DNA of 64,000 nt. Origin: Balneola sp. GTDB lineage: Bacteria > Bacteroidota > Rhodothermia > Balneolales > Balneolaceae. The notes beneath the pieces were generated by a model, which was not told the origin of the DNA, made no database searches, and worked only from the letters and a program-made list of their open reading frames with translations. The position numbers and the translations under genes were made by a program. Shown piece by piece: positions 1 through 8,548 of this stretch. The stretch lies in contig JANQSE010000002.1 of NCBI GenBank assembly GCA_028284195.1, positions 62,001 to 126,000 of the forward strand. The letters are read 5' to 3'. Position 1 is the first letter of the stretch; each line of letters starts with the position of its first letter.

Positions 1-774
1 GATTTTGATGGAAAGCCTGCCACTGCCGTTTTGAAATGCTGTTTCTAAGGATCCTGCAATCCTTGTTATAGTAGCTTCATCGTCTTTCAAAACCAAACGA
101 TCTACCAATACTCTGAAATTATCGGGCGTAATTTTTTTTGGATCCAGGTCTTGATCTGTGAGATCTGTAATACTTTCATCTTTTAAATTAACAAGGCGGG
201 TAAATCCTTTCTCCTTTAAAACTTTCAGCTCTTCGGGGAGTTTCTTCTTCTCATGTTGAGGAACAGGAAACAGAATATAAAACCGAGTGCCTTCTTCCTG
301 AGATTTGTACAGCTCTTCAATTACGATCTTTGGAGTATCCTTTTTTACCTGCCTGCCTGAGATCGGAGAAATGGTTTTTCCAATTCGGGCAAATAAAAGC
401 CGAAGATAATCATAGATCTCGGTGGTGGTGCCAACGGTTGATCTTGGATTGTTTGATGTGGTTTTTTGTTGGATGGCCATTGCCGGCGAAATACCCTGCA
501 TAAAATCCACATCGGGTTTGTCCATTCGTTCTAAGAATTGGCGTGCATAACTGGAAAGGCTTTCCACATAACGGCGCTGCCCCTCTGCATAAATAGTATC
601 GAACGCCAAGCTGGACTTTCCTGACCCCGAAACCCCGGTTACAACGGTAAGCTTGTTTCTTGGAATTTCTACATCAACATTTTTGAGGTTGTGTGTTCTG
701 GCACCCTTTATAATTATCGGGCGTTCCAGCACTTCCTCTTTCGCTTCAATTGTAGCCGTTTCTTTTGGGGACAT
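1..774 (-). CDS. uvrA: Excinuclease ABC subunit A, N-terminal part (cut by window edge)
   Basis: UvrA is the DNA-damage sensor ATPase of nucleotide excision repair; it works as a dimer with UvrB in the cytoplasm. The 258 residues visible here begin with a short lead, then the '[19 protein letters not shown]' entry to the first ABC ATPase domain, and a Walker A (GVSGSGKSS) near residue 50. The UvrA-specific '[18 protein letters not shown]' and '[12 protein letters not shown]' segments follow. Where many UvrAs have the first zinc-module CxxC after 'LLFARIG', this protein reads SPISG; to my knowledge this Cys loss is usual in Bacteroidota. The rest of the gene lies left of the window. The ATG start follows a GAGAAT stretch. 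Identification is secure. Confidence 0.97.
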   Translation of the reverse strand, partial: MSPKETATIEAKEEVLERPIIIKGARTHNLKNVDVEIPRNKLTVVTGVSGSGKSSLAFDTIYAEGQRRYVESLSSYARQFLERMDKPDVDFMQGISPAMAIQQKTTSNNPRSTVGTTTEIYDYLRLLFARIGKTISPISGRQVKKDTPKIVIEELYKSQEEGTRFYILFPVPQHEKKKLPEELKVLKEKGFTRLVNLKDESITDLTDQDLDPKKITPDNFRVLVDRLVLKDDEATITRIAGSLETAFQNGSGRLSIKI

Positions 775-963
775 ATTCTCCGTTTATATCGAACCCTGAA
801 TATAATGCTTTATCATTTTTGTTCTGATAAAATTATGAGCAAAAGTTTTTGACCATAGATTTTCTTCTGCAAAAAAATGGTTAACCGCAGCCCCATTAAC
901 GATTAACCATTAGTTTAATGCTACAATAAACACATCCTAGACTAAGTCTGGGATAACCCCCCG
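775..963. other. Intergenic spacer with an 8-bp inverted repeat
   Basis: This gap separates the uvrA start (to its left) from the end of the propeller-protein gene; both are read leftwards. It should hold the uvrA promoter, but I find no clear TTTG / TAnnTTTG pair. An 8-base perfect inverted repeat, ATGGTTAA / TTAACCAT, sits at 877-884 and 903-910 with an 18-base loop. A short palindrome AGACT-A-AGTCT lies at 939-949. Neither is followed by a clean T-run, so a terminator or operator role is only possible. Confidence 0.4.
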
Positions 964-3900
964 TCAATTCTGAATTTTTCCACTTTGAGCTTCAAATTCC
1001 TGGATGATGGTTTCGTATTTGCCATCCCATACCTTTTGCAGCTTTGCAAACTGAACATCCACTTTTGCCGCGAGGTCTTCATGCACTTCATACTGTTGTT
1101 TGGTTGGTCTTCCGTAACCTGTAGCTACAGTGCTTGCTAATGCGGCCAGTTTGTTATTCAGTTTTATCTTGAAGTTCAGTACATCCTGTGTGGCTTCTGC
1201 TTTGGTTTGCATCAATTCGTTTTCCACTTCAGACATTGCTTTTAGCATGGCTTTCGCTTTGTCTTGTAGTTCTTTGTTATCCTTAGCTTCTGCCATCATT
1301 TCGTTGATTTCATTACGAACTTCCCGAATGCGGTTGATTGTTTTATGAGTGGTATCCAGTTTCGCTTTTATGGTTTTTACCAGCTCAAACTGGGCGATGA
1401 AATCATCCTGAGATACCTCCGTTAAACGTGGATCTTTGACCACATCAAATGTTCGTTCGCCAACAACGTTTTCACCAATATGCATACGAACGGTGTACGT
1501 TCCGGGAATGGCTGTTGGGCCGGAAGTATTCCCTGCCCAAAGAATCTGAGTTCCTTTTAACCGGGTTACCGAAGGATATTGAAGGTTCCATACAAATTTG
1601 TTCAATCCTTTTTGATTTGTTACCACACTTGGACGAGTTTTGTTTTCATCTTCATAGAATGTACTTGATTCCCGTACCGGCCTGTCGTTTGCATCTTTTG
1701 TGCTGGAATAAGTTCGGATTGTATTTCCGCTTGGGTCGATAAATTCCAATTTAATTTCTTCATCCACTTCATTCCGGAGCGTATAGAAAATTACAGCACC
1801 ACGTTCTGGGTTTTGTCCGTTTGTTGAACCGGGACTGGTGAAACTTGGGCCACCAAATAAGTATGTTTTCTCTGGCTGGAAGAGGTGATTCTCTGCCTTT
1901 GCAATTTGCTCGCTCATTTGATGAAGTACTGGTAAATCGTCCAATATCCAGAACGAGCGCCCTTGAGTGGCTACGACTAAATCTTTATCCCGCTTATGGA
2001 TGGCGAGATCGGTGATTGGTACCGCCGGAAGATTTAATTGCAAATCCTGCCAGTTTTCGCCCGCATCAAAAGAAACATACATACCAGTCTCTGTTCCTGC
2101 ATACAATAAACCAGCTTTATTTGGGTCTTCACGAACTGCCCGGGTAAAGTCCATATCAGGGATACCGTTGGTGATTTTTTTCCAGCTTTTACCATAGTTA
2201 GTGGTTTTGTAGATCATGGGTTGGAAGTCGTTGAACTTATATCGCGTTGCAGCAAAATAAGCTGTACCGGCATCATGATGGGAAGCATCCAGAATACTTA
2301 TCATCGTTTCAGGTAATCCTTTTGGGGTTACGTTTTTCCAGGTTTGTCCATTATCTCTGCTGATGTGAATCAACCCGTCATCAGAACCAGCCCAAAGCAG
2401 GCCGGGTTCGATAGGAGACTCGACAAAAGTGAAAATAGTATTGTAATACTCTACAGAGGTATCATCTTTAGTGATAGGCCCACCGGACTCTTTTTGTTTT
2501 TCCTTATCATCGCGGGTCAGATCATCGCTGATAACTTCCCAGCTCATTCCTTCATCTGTGGAACGGTGTACATGTTGCGAGGTAGCATAAAGAATATTTG
2601 GATTGTGCGGAGATATCACAATCGGAAATGTCCATTGGAAACGGTATTTCAAATCCTCTGCTCCGGCTCCCATTGGGTTATCCGGCCAAACATCGATACG
2701 ATCGCTTAACCCAAGCTCTGCATCGTATTTGTTCAGATATCCACCATAACTTCCTCCATAAGTTACATTTGGATTTTCCGGGTCAGGAGCGATATAACCG
2801 CTTTCTCCACCAGCGACTCTCCACCAATCGTTTTCAGTGATTCCAAAACCATTCGTTCTGTTCTTGATCGCAAATGTGCTGTTATCCTGTTGAGCTCCAT
2901 ACACTAAATAAGGAAATTGGTTATCAACCGTAACCTGATAGATCTGAGCCGTTGCAGAGGTGTAGTACGATGACCACCCCTGGCCGCCATTATAGGTAAC
3001 CTGTCCACCACCATCATCACCAATTATCATACGTTGAGGATCACTTGGTGCTATCCATAAATCGTGATGGTCGCCATGTGGTGTTCCAATTCGGCTGAAT
3101 TTGCTTCCTCCATCTGTTGATTTCCAAAAACCAACATTAAGAACGTACACTCCATTTTCGTTTTTGGGATCGGCAATTACTTTAGAATAGTACCATGCTC
3201 GCTGGCGAAGGTTTCTGTCCGCACTTATTCTTTTCCATGTATCTCCGCCATTTTCAGATCGGAACAACCCTCCGCCTTTTTCGTTTTCTACAATTGCCCA
3301 TACACGATTTGAATTAGCAGGGGAAACTGCCACACCGATTTTACCCAGCAACCCTTTAGGCATCCCGGGATACTTTGATATTTCTTCCCATGTTTCACCA
3401 CCATCTTTACTACGAAACAAGCCGCTTCCTTCCCCGCCGCTACTCATTTCCCATGGGTTTCTATAAGCTTCCCAAAGTGCTGCAAATAAAATTCTTGGAT
3501 TGTTTGGGTCAACAGCTATATCAACTGCTCCGGTTTTTGAGTTTCTGGAAAGTACTTTCTTCCACGTGGTGCCTCCATCGGTTGACTTATAAACTCCTCG
3601 TTCATCACTGCCTTCTATTCCAAAGAGTTGCCCCATTGCGGCTACCCAAACTACATCATCGTTTGCCGGGTGTACTTCTATATCGCCAATAAACTGGCTT
3701 TGCTCCAACCCAATGTGTTTCCAGGTTTTTCCTGCATCGGTAGATTTATACATGCCATCTCCTGCACTCATATTTCCACGGATGTCGGTTTCTCCCATCC
3801 CAGCATAAATTACGTTTGGATCAGAAGGGGCTACAGTAATAGCTCCAACAGATCCCGTTTTAAAGAATCCGTCTGACACGTTAATCCATGAACTTCCTCC

Positions 3901-4164
3901 ATCAGTAGTTTTATAGACACCACCACCTGCGAATCCTGTATAAAAAGTATATGGTTGAGAATCATGCCCGGAAACAGCAACTGAACGGCCTCCCCGGTAC
4001 GGCCCAATGTTTCGGTATTTCAGATCTTTGAATAATTCTTTTTTATAAGCAGGGGAATCTGTTTCTGAACCATGTCCAAAAATCTGAGCGGTTGAAATGT
4101 CCATCAATAAAACAGAAAGGATTATAGTGAATGATGCGAAGGTGAATTTCTTGCATGTTTTCAT
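964..4164 (-). CDS. Secreted VPS10/sortilin-like BNR-repeat propeller protein
   Basis: A large exported beta-propeller protein of the kind often annotated 'glycosyl hydrolase' or 'VPS10 domain-containing'. A signal peptide (MKTCKKF then a hydrophobic core ending ISTAQ, about 27 residues) precedes many Asp-box repeats such as KSTDAGKTWKHIG, KSTDGGTTWKKV and RSKDGGETWEEI across roughly residues 50-720. Residues about 790-920 look like an immunoglobulin-like beta domain, and the last 150 are helical and charged. An upstream in-frame ATG at 4179 exists, but the start at 4164 gives a normal signal peptide. Asp-box propellers of this size bind peptides or glycans; the real ligand is unknown and no glycosidase catalytic residues are evident. 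The gene stands alone, with the S41 remnant upstream in the same direction. Confidence 0.85.
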   Translation of the reverse strand: MKTCKKFTFASFTIILSVLLMDISTAQIFGHGSETDSPAYKKELFKDLKYRNIGPYRGGRSVAVSGHDSQPYTFYTGFAGGGVYKTTDGGSSWINVSDGFFKTGSVGAITVAPSDPNVIYAGMGETDIRGNMSAGDGMYKSTDAGKTWKHIGLEQSQFIGDIEVHPANDDVVWVAAMGQLFGIEGSDERGVYKSTDGGTTWKKVLSRNSKTGAVDIAVDPNNPRILFAALWEAYRNPWEMSSGGEGSGLFRSKDGGETWEEISKYPGMPKGLLGKIGVAVSPANSNRVWAIVENEKGGGLFRSENGGDTWKRISADRNLRQRAWYYSKVIADPKNENGVYVLNVGFWKSTDGGSKFSRIGTPHGDHHDLWIAPSDPQRMIIGDDGGGQVTYNGGQGWSSYYTSATAQIYQVTVDNQFPYLVYGAQQDNSTFAIKNRTNGFGITENDWWRVAGGESGYIAPDPENPNVTYGGSYGGYLNKYDAELGLSDRIDVWPDNPMGAGAEDLKYRFQWTFPIVISPHNPNILYATSQHVHRSTDEGMSWEVISDDLTRDDKEKQKESGGPITKDDTSVEYYNTIFTFVESPIEPGLLWAGSDDGLIHISRDNGQTWKNVTPKGLPETMISILDASHHDAGTAYFAATRYKFNDFQPMIYKTTNYGKSWKKITNGIPDMDFTRAVREDPNKAGLLYAGTETGMYVSFDAGENWQDLQLNLPAVPITDLAIHKRDKDLVVATQGRSFWILDDLPVLHQMSEQIAKAENHLFQPEKTYLFGGPSFTSPGSTNGQNPERGAVIFYTLRNEVDEEIKLEFIDPSGNTIRTYSSTKDANDRPVRESSTFYEDENKTRPSVVTNQKGLNKFVWNLQYPSVTRLKGTQILWAGNTSGPTAIPGTYTVRMHIGENVVGERTFDVVKDPRLTEVSQDDFIAQFELVKTIKAKLDTTHKTINRIREVRNEINEMMAEAKDNKELQDKAKAMLKAMSEVENELMQTKAEATQDVLNFKIKLNNKLAALASTVATGYGRPTKQQYEVHEDLAAKVDVQFAKLQKVWDGKYETIIQEFEAQSGKIQN

Positions 4165-4263
4165 GGCAGACCTATACATTGTTTAGTTAGTTATTACAGA
4201 ATTTGAATAACTGAATGTATCGCAAGAGAAGCAAGCAATGGGTAAAAAGTTGTGAAGCCAGGG

Positions 4264-4703
4264 TTAGTTTTGGTTGTTAACTTCCTTTAAAATATTTTCC
4301 AACTTTAAAGCTCTTTCATCAGCCAGGTTTTGATATGGGCGTGGGGCAGCTTTTGCTGGATTGGCAGCCTGTCCGGTAATTAACTCAACGGCTTTAGCCA
4401 GCAAGGGATCATTCAAATCTCCTATGGGAACCGGTTGTAACAGGTTTTCTTCAACTTCATGATCGGGCGTTAAGTCATCTCGGAAATCAGTAGTGCCAAT
4501 AGAATTTGAGTATTTTAAAGACACGGGAACGATGGCATAATTGTTAGGGGGGGTAAAGCAGAACCCTCTGTAAGTACAAAAGAGCCATAGAGTTTGCCAA
4601 ATGCTGACCCCCCGATCTGAACCACATTCATATGAGGAATCAATCCATTTATAAGAAGTTCGCTCACTGATGCAGAGTTGCCCGTTGTTAAAAAATAAAC
4701 GTT
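4264..4703 (-). pseudogene. Decayed C-terminal fragment of an S41-family (C-terminal processing) peptidase
   Basis: Translation right after the tonB stop codon, in the same frame, gives 'NVYFLTTGNSASVSELLING' followed by 'IPHMNVVQIGGSAFGKLYGS'. This matches the catalytic-serine strand of Bacteroidota S41 peptidases (TxxxSASxSE). The frame breaks at a run of seven G on the plus strand (4547-4553). One frame over, the family tail resumes: NNYAIVPVSLKYSNS, then 'TPDHEVEEN', 'PIGDLNDPLLAKAVELITG', and a stop. About 145 residues remain; the N-terminal lipoprotein/PDZ part is missing. I read this as the 3' end of an S41 gene joined to tonB by a deletion, then frameshifted by one base. A long open frame that overlaps the tonB 3' end covers only the second half and is not a real gene start. 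A homopolymer sequencing error could explain the frameshift but not the truncation. Confidence 0.75.
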
Positions 4704-5525
4704 CTATCTGAATACGAAACGGAAAGTAATGGTTCCCCATTGTGCCTGTTGAGGAACACCGCTTGGCAGGCGTGAGAATTTCCAGCTTCTTAATGTTCGC
4801 TGTACTTCTTTCTCTAATTCGGGATTCATTTTCTTGAGGGGAATAATCAACCCAACCGAACCGTTTGGTTTTACCTGGAAGCGGACGGTGATCTTGGCTT
4901 CTGTATTTGCAGTATTTTGGGGAAGCGGCTGAACCATTGGGTCTCTTTCTATATTGCCTTCCCATTTTAATTCGTACGGCGCAGATTTTTCATCATCGGC
5001 TTCTGTACCTGCATCTACATTTGTTTCTCCGGTATTTCCTTTAACGTCTCCACTTTCCTTAGCTCCTTCACTGGTTTCAAGATTTTCTTTTGCCTGCGGT
5101 GGAATTTCAACCTCTTTTTTTGCTTCCTCTGTATTTTGCTTAGTTGGATCCACCACTTCAGTATCAGGTGTTTCCACCTTTTCTTCTTTAATTTGCTCTG
5201 TCTGATCCGGAAGGTCTACTTCTTTGGTAATTTCTTCGGTTGGGTTTTGGGGAACTTCCTCTGGTTTTGGAGTTTCCTCTACAGGTTCTTGTGGTTCTGT
5301 TTTTGAAGGATTAGGGCGTTGTGCTACTTCTTCTTCTTTTACCTCAGAAAATTCTGCCAAACTACCTGATTGGAACTCCCCAAATTCTACTTCAATAAAC
5401 GATGGGCGGAAATTCTGATTCATGTCTAATGTGTACCACAATGAAAACAGTACAAGGGCAATACTAACACTCAGCGTTACCGTTAGCGCAAATCCATCAT
5501 CTTTATTAAAGCGGGAATTTTTCAT
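4704..5525 (-). CDS. tonB: TonB-family energy transducer
   Basis: TonB links the inner-membrane proton-driven ExbB/ExbD motor to outer-membrane receptors. The 273-residue protein has one membrane span near residues 11-32, then a long Pro/Glu/Lys/Thr-rich periplasmic spacer (about 60-190). It ends with a TonB C-terminal domain containing 'ITVRFQVKPNGSVGL', 'ELEKEVQRTLRSWKF' and a final FRFVFR strand. It is the last gene of a tight minus-strand run (HU-SPOR, exbB, exbD, tonB) with gaps of a few bases, so it should be co-translated with its motor partners. The domain ends cleanly although an S41 fragment abuts the stop codon. Confidence 0.9.
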   Translation of the reverse strand: MKNSRFNKDDGFALTVTLSVSIALVLFSLWYTLDMNQNFRPSFIEVEFGEFQSGSLAEFSEVKEEEVAQRPNPSKTEPQEPVEETPKPEEVPQNPTEEITKEVDLPDQTEQIKEEKVETPDTEVVDPTKQNTEEAKKEVEIPPQAKENLETSEGAKESGDVKGNTGETNVDAGTEADDEKSAPYELKWEGNIERDPMVQPLPQNTANTEAKITVRFQVKPNGSVGLIIPLKKMNPELEKEVQRTLRSWKFSRLPSGVPQQAQWGTITFRFVFR

Positions 5526-5530
5526 AGTTG

Positions 5531-5947
5531 TTAAAAAGAGCTTTGTTCTGTAGCCATCAGTAAGTTAAGATCCAGTAGCTTTCCAATATTCATTACACGA
5601 ACGGCATCATCTACTTTTGCATCTTTATCTGCCCGCAATACTATCGTACTACTTTGGTTATTATTGCGTGCGGCGCGAATGGTAATGGCAAGAGATGCGC
5701 GTTCTGTAAGGTCACCGTTTACATAAAATTCTCCATCTTTTGTAATAGCTACCGAAATAAATTCATTCTGAGTGGTGGACCCTGACTCTGCTTTTGGAAT
5801 GTTCACTTTAATCCCAAAGTTAGTAACGAATGATGAGGTGAGCAGAAAAAAAATCAACAGCAAAAGCACAATATCTGTCAGCGATGACTGGGAAAAGAGT
5901 GAAAGGGGTGTTAAGCGTTTATCTCCTCTTCTGAAATCACGAGCCAT
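5531..5947 (-). CDS. exbD: ExbD/TolR biopolymer transport protein
   Basis: Inner-membrane partner of ExbB/TolQ that takes part in the proton channel. It is 138 residues long, with a short basic cytoplasmic N-terminus, one membrane helix from about residue 23, and a periplasmic domain of about 90 residues. The essential channel aspartate is present as D25 in 'SLTDIVLLLLIFF'. Length and layout fit the family. It lies 5 bases before tonB and 2 bases after exbB. Whether it serves TonB or a Tol-like function cannot be told from sequence alone; the adjacent tonB favours the former. Confidence 0.93.
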   Translation of the reverse strand: MARDFRRGDKRLTPLSLFSQSSLTDIVLLLLIFFLLTSSFVTNFGIKVNIPKAESGSTTQNEFISVAITKDGEFYVNGDLTERASLAITIRAARNNNQSSTIVLRADKDAKVDDAVRVMNIGKLLDLNLLMATEQSSF

Positions 5948-5949
5948 TG

Positions 5950-6657
5950 TTATGCCTGTTTTTTAGGTGCGGGTGATTGAAGAAGATCCATAAAATCGGC
6001 GGAGGCGTTCTCAAGTTCAAAAATGGAGCGGTTTATTTTGCCAAGCAGAAAGTTGTAAAACCCAAAGGCAATTAATCCTACAATTAATCCTGCAGCGGTG
6101 GTGATTAATGCTTCCCAAATTCCCCCGGCCAGCTCACTTGGGTTTACATTTCCCTGAAGTGACTGGATATCCATGAAAGCTTCTATCATACCTGTTACTG
6201 TTCCGGTAAACCCGATTAAAGGGGCTACACCGGCAATAGTTGCCAGCCAGTTCATTCGCTTTTCCAGGAAAAAAATTTCCTTTTTACCCGCATTGTCAAT
6301 GGCATCTTCAATATCCCGGATCGGCCGGCCGAGCCGTTTAATTCCTGCTTTAATAATTCGGGCAAGGGGTTTATCGAAATCATCGCAATACGTAATGGCA
6401 TCAGTTTGTTTTCCTGATTTAAGCATTCCTTTCACAGAATTAAGGAATTTGTCAGTATCGGTATGAGATCTGTTTAGTGCTCTCCAGCGTTCTACAATTA
6501 CATACATCGAAATCATGAAAAGAATAAAGATAGGGATCATTAAAACCCCGCCTTCAATTATTAAATCAAAAAGTGTAATGGTTTCTTCCTTTAAAGAAAG
6601 CGCCATGGAATCGGCTGCTGCTGTTGAGTCTTGGAGTAATAAAAGAAGGCTGTGCAT
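5950..6657 (-). CDS. exbB: MotA/TolQ/ExbB proton channel protein
   Basis: This is the proton-channel scaffold that works with ExbD to energise TonB or Tol. It has 235 residues from the ATG at 6657, with three membrane segments: 'IIEGGVLMIPIFILFMISMY' near the N-terminus and two later helices around 'APLIGFTGTVTGMIEAF' and 'EALITTAAGLIVGLIAFGFY'. A longer frame extends into the upstream HU-SPOR gene. The start at MHSLLLL is preferred because it lies 13 bases beyond the upstream stop and begins the natural N-terminus. It has no Shine-Dalgarno, as usual in this phylum. Confidence 0.93.
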   Translation of the reverse strand: MHSLLLLLQDSTAAADSMALSLKEETITLFDLIIEGGVLMIPIFILFMISMYVIVERWRALNRSHTDTDKFLNSVKGMLKSGKQTDAITYCDDFDKPLARIIKAGIKRLGRPIRDIEDAIDNAGKKEIFFLEKRMNWLATIAGVAPLIGFTGTVTGMIEAFMDIQSLQGNVNPSELAGGIWEALITTAAGLIVGLIAFGFYNFLLGKINRSIFELENASADFMDLLQSPAPKKQA

Positions 6658-6670
6658 GTATGTAATTCGT

Positions 6671-8344
6671 TTAAATTTTTGTGATGATATAATTCCCAAG
6701 TATTTCAGGGTCAGCTCTTTCGGCCGCAATTGCTGCATCAACCAGTGATTTAAATTGCCCAATGCTTACCTGGTAAAGTACTCCATATTTGCTTGATGAT
6801 TTTTCTTTGATAAGTACCCGGTAACCATCTTTTGAAAGCTTTTCAAACTGAGCGTCTGCTCCCTGCTTTCTGCTTAGGGTATATAATACGATTGTGTAGC
6901 CATTGTTCCCTTGCTGTGTGGCGGTTCCTGTTAATCCATAAGGTTCTGAGTTATCCTGAATATTTACCGGAGAAATTATTCCGCCTTCCCCGGGAGATTT
7001 TTCATCCGCCCGTAACGGTCGTTCATTCGATGATGGCGTTTCCGAATTATTAACCGGATCATTTAACATTTCCGGCAATTCTTCCGGCCGGGGGGTAGGC
7101 GTTGGAGGGTTTGAGGTTTCAATTGCCTGATCTTCAGTATTTTCCGAATTAGTTTGATCAGGCACGTCTGTGTTTTCGTCAGTTTGTTGGGTAGGATCCT
7201 GAGCCGGAGGAGTTGTTTGAACCTGAGCAGGTGCAGTATTTTGTGCCACTTGAGGGTTGTATTTCGAAGGGGTAATGCCTTCAATATTTACTATTCCAAA
7301 ATATGCCAGTATGTACCCTGTTCCGGCAAGAACTACCAATGCCAAAATCATGTATAAGAAAACCGGTGAACCTTGCTGCCTGGCTCTGTGATTTCGGGAT
7401 TTTGATTTCTTTTCTTTTTCAGGCTTTTCTTCTTCCATTTCTTGTTTCTCCTCCGGCTCTTCTTTCGTTTCCGTTTGATCTGATGGCACGTTGGTTACTA
7501 CCGGCACAAAATCTTCATCATCGCTTTCGTCGTTTTCTTCCGCTTCATCTTCAAGGCTAGCAAAAGGATCATCAAAGTCTTCATCATCTGTTGTATTTTC
7601 TAAAGCCGAAAAATCCAGATCCTCGTTATCTGCAGTACTTTCTTCAATCTCATCTGTTTCAGGGATTACTCCCTCTTCAGCATTTTCAGCTTCAGTGCTT
7701 CCTAAAAGTCCTGCAAAAGCACTTTCCTGGTGCTCTTGTTTATGAGCATCGATACCCCATTCATCCGGGCCGGGAGCGTCTTCTTGTTCTTCATCACTTT
7801 CATTGGAAGGCACTTCATCAACTGGTTCTGTTTTTTCCTGCTCATCAGATAACTCGTTGAAAATATCTTCTACTGTTTCGTTTTCGATCTCTTCTTCTAC
7901 TGCAGCTTCTATTTCTGCTTCATTAACAAGGGGGGCTTCTGTTTGGTTTTCATTGTCTTCTTCTTTGCCCTCATCTAATGCTTCTGCAAAAGGATCCTCA
8001 AAACTGTCTTCTTTTGGTTCTTCTTCAACCAGAACTTCCTGAATTGGATTTTTTTCGCTCGTGTCTGCCGCTGTTTCTTCGGAAGCTTCGTTTGGCAACT
8101 CTATAGGCTCCATGCCTACGTATTTGTAGTTGATTTCTGTTTCTAATTCCTCTGAAGGCATAAAAAGTATGTTGTTTCCAAGCTTGTTAAAAACACCAAA
8201 GCCATCGATTTCGTAGGTTCCTTCTTTAGCTAGTGTTGCTTTGATATCAGATATCAAATCGGCAAGGTTTTTTTCGATTTTTTCTTTCTCGATTCCGGAA
8301 TTTTCAACAAGTAACCCAATAAACTTATCATGATCTAATAACAT
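6671..8344 (-). CDS. HU-like domain - transmembrane - SPOR domain protein
   Basis: A 557-residue composite protein. Residues 1 to about 85 resemble an HU/IHF-fold domain (two-helix start, then 'TYEIDGFGVFNKLGNN') of the HU-CCDC81-like clade known from Bacteroidota. Residues about 95-320 form a very acidic, low-complexity linker rich in Glu, Asp and Ser. A Lys/Glu/Arg-rich patch leads into one membrane helix ('VFLYMILALVVLAGTGYILA'). A Pro/Thr/Gln-rich periplasmic linker and a C-terminal SPOR domain (about 475-557; 'YTIVLYTLSRKQGADAQFEK') complete it. SPOR domains bind denuded peptidoglycan at division sites, so the protein could link a cytoplasmic partner or DNA to the septal wall. Its place just before exbB/exbD/tonB suggests an envelope role. 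Confidence 0.82.
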   Translation of the reverse strand: MLLDHDKFIGLLVENSGIEKEKIEKNLADLISDIKATLAKEGTYEIDGFGVFNKLGNNILFMPSEELETEINYKYVGMEPIELPNEASEETAADTSEKNPIQEVLVEEEPKEDSFEDPFAEALDEGKEEDNENQTEAPLVNEAEIEAAVEEEIENETVEDIFNELSDEQEKTEPVDEVPSNESDEEQEDAPGPDEWGIDAHKQEHQESAFAGLLGSTEAENAEEGVIPETDEIEESTADNEDLDFSALENTTDDEDFDDPFASLEDEAEENDESDDEDFVPVVTNVPSDQTETKEEPEEKQEMEEEKPEKEKKSKSRNHRARQQGSPVFLYMILALVVLAGTGYILAYFGIVNIEGITPSKYNPQVAQNTAPAQVQTTPPAQDPTQQTDENTDVPDQTNSENTEDQAIETSNPPTPTPRPEELPEMLNDPVNNSETPSSNERPLRADEKSPGEGGIISPVNIQDNSEPYGLTGTATQQGNNGYTIVLYTLSRKQGADAQFEKLSKDGYRVLIKEKSSSKYGVLYQVSIGQFKSLVDAAIAAERADPEILGNYIITKI

Positions 8345-8347
8345 GGC

Positions 8348-8545
8348 TTAACCCTCCAGGTCTGCTTTAAATTCAATGCTATCTTTTGGGGGGTGCATAA
8401 CTGTAGTGCCATCTGCCTTTTTGGTTTGTTCCTGGCTGGTATGCTCAGCTTTAAATGTTCCCAACCCCTTTATCTCTACTGAGTTTTTCATTATGATCTG
8501 ATCGCGGATTGTAAGCCCGAATGCTTTTAAAAAATCTTTAGTCAT
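8348..8545 (-). CDS. Short HU/IHF-like protein
   Basis: A 65-residue basic protein. 'IKGLGTFKAEHTSQEQTKKA' followed by 'MHPPKDSIEFKADLEG' matches the beta-arm region of HU-family proteins. The usual N-terminal helix pair is largely absent: canonical HU is about 90 residues and this one starts inside helix 2. The stop lies 3 bases before the HU-SPOR start and the start 3 bases after the barrel gene, so it is firmly in the operon. It may dimerise with the HU-like domain of the next gene product. This is inference; it could also be a truncated HU kept for its position. Confidence 0.7.
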   Translation of the reverse strand: MTKDFLKAFGLTIRDQIIMKNSVEIKGLGTFKAEHTSQEQTKKADGTTVMHPPKDSIEFKADLEG

Positions 8546-8548
8546 AGC

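Noticed and set aside
939-949. Short palindrome after the propeller gene
   Set aside because: The loop is one base, so no RNA hairpin can form; too short to call an operator.
4264-4965. Single open frame overlapping the tonB 3' end
   Set aside because: Its first part lies on tonB in a wrong frame and has no homology; only its second part is S41-like, which fits a frameshifted remnant better.
7491-8042. Ser-rich plus-strand frames antisense to the acidic HU-SPOR linker
   Set aside because: Ser/Leu runs are the mirror of the Glu/Asp codons of the real gene.
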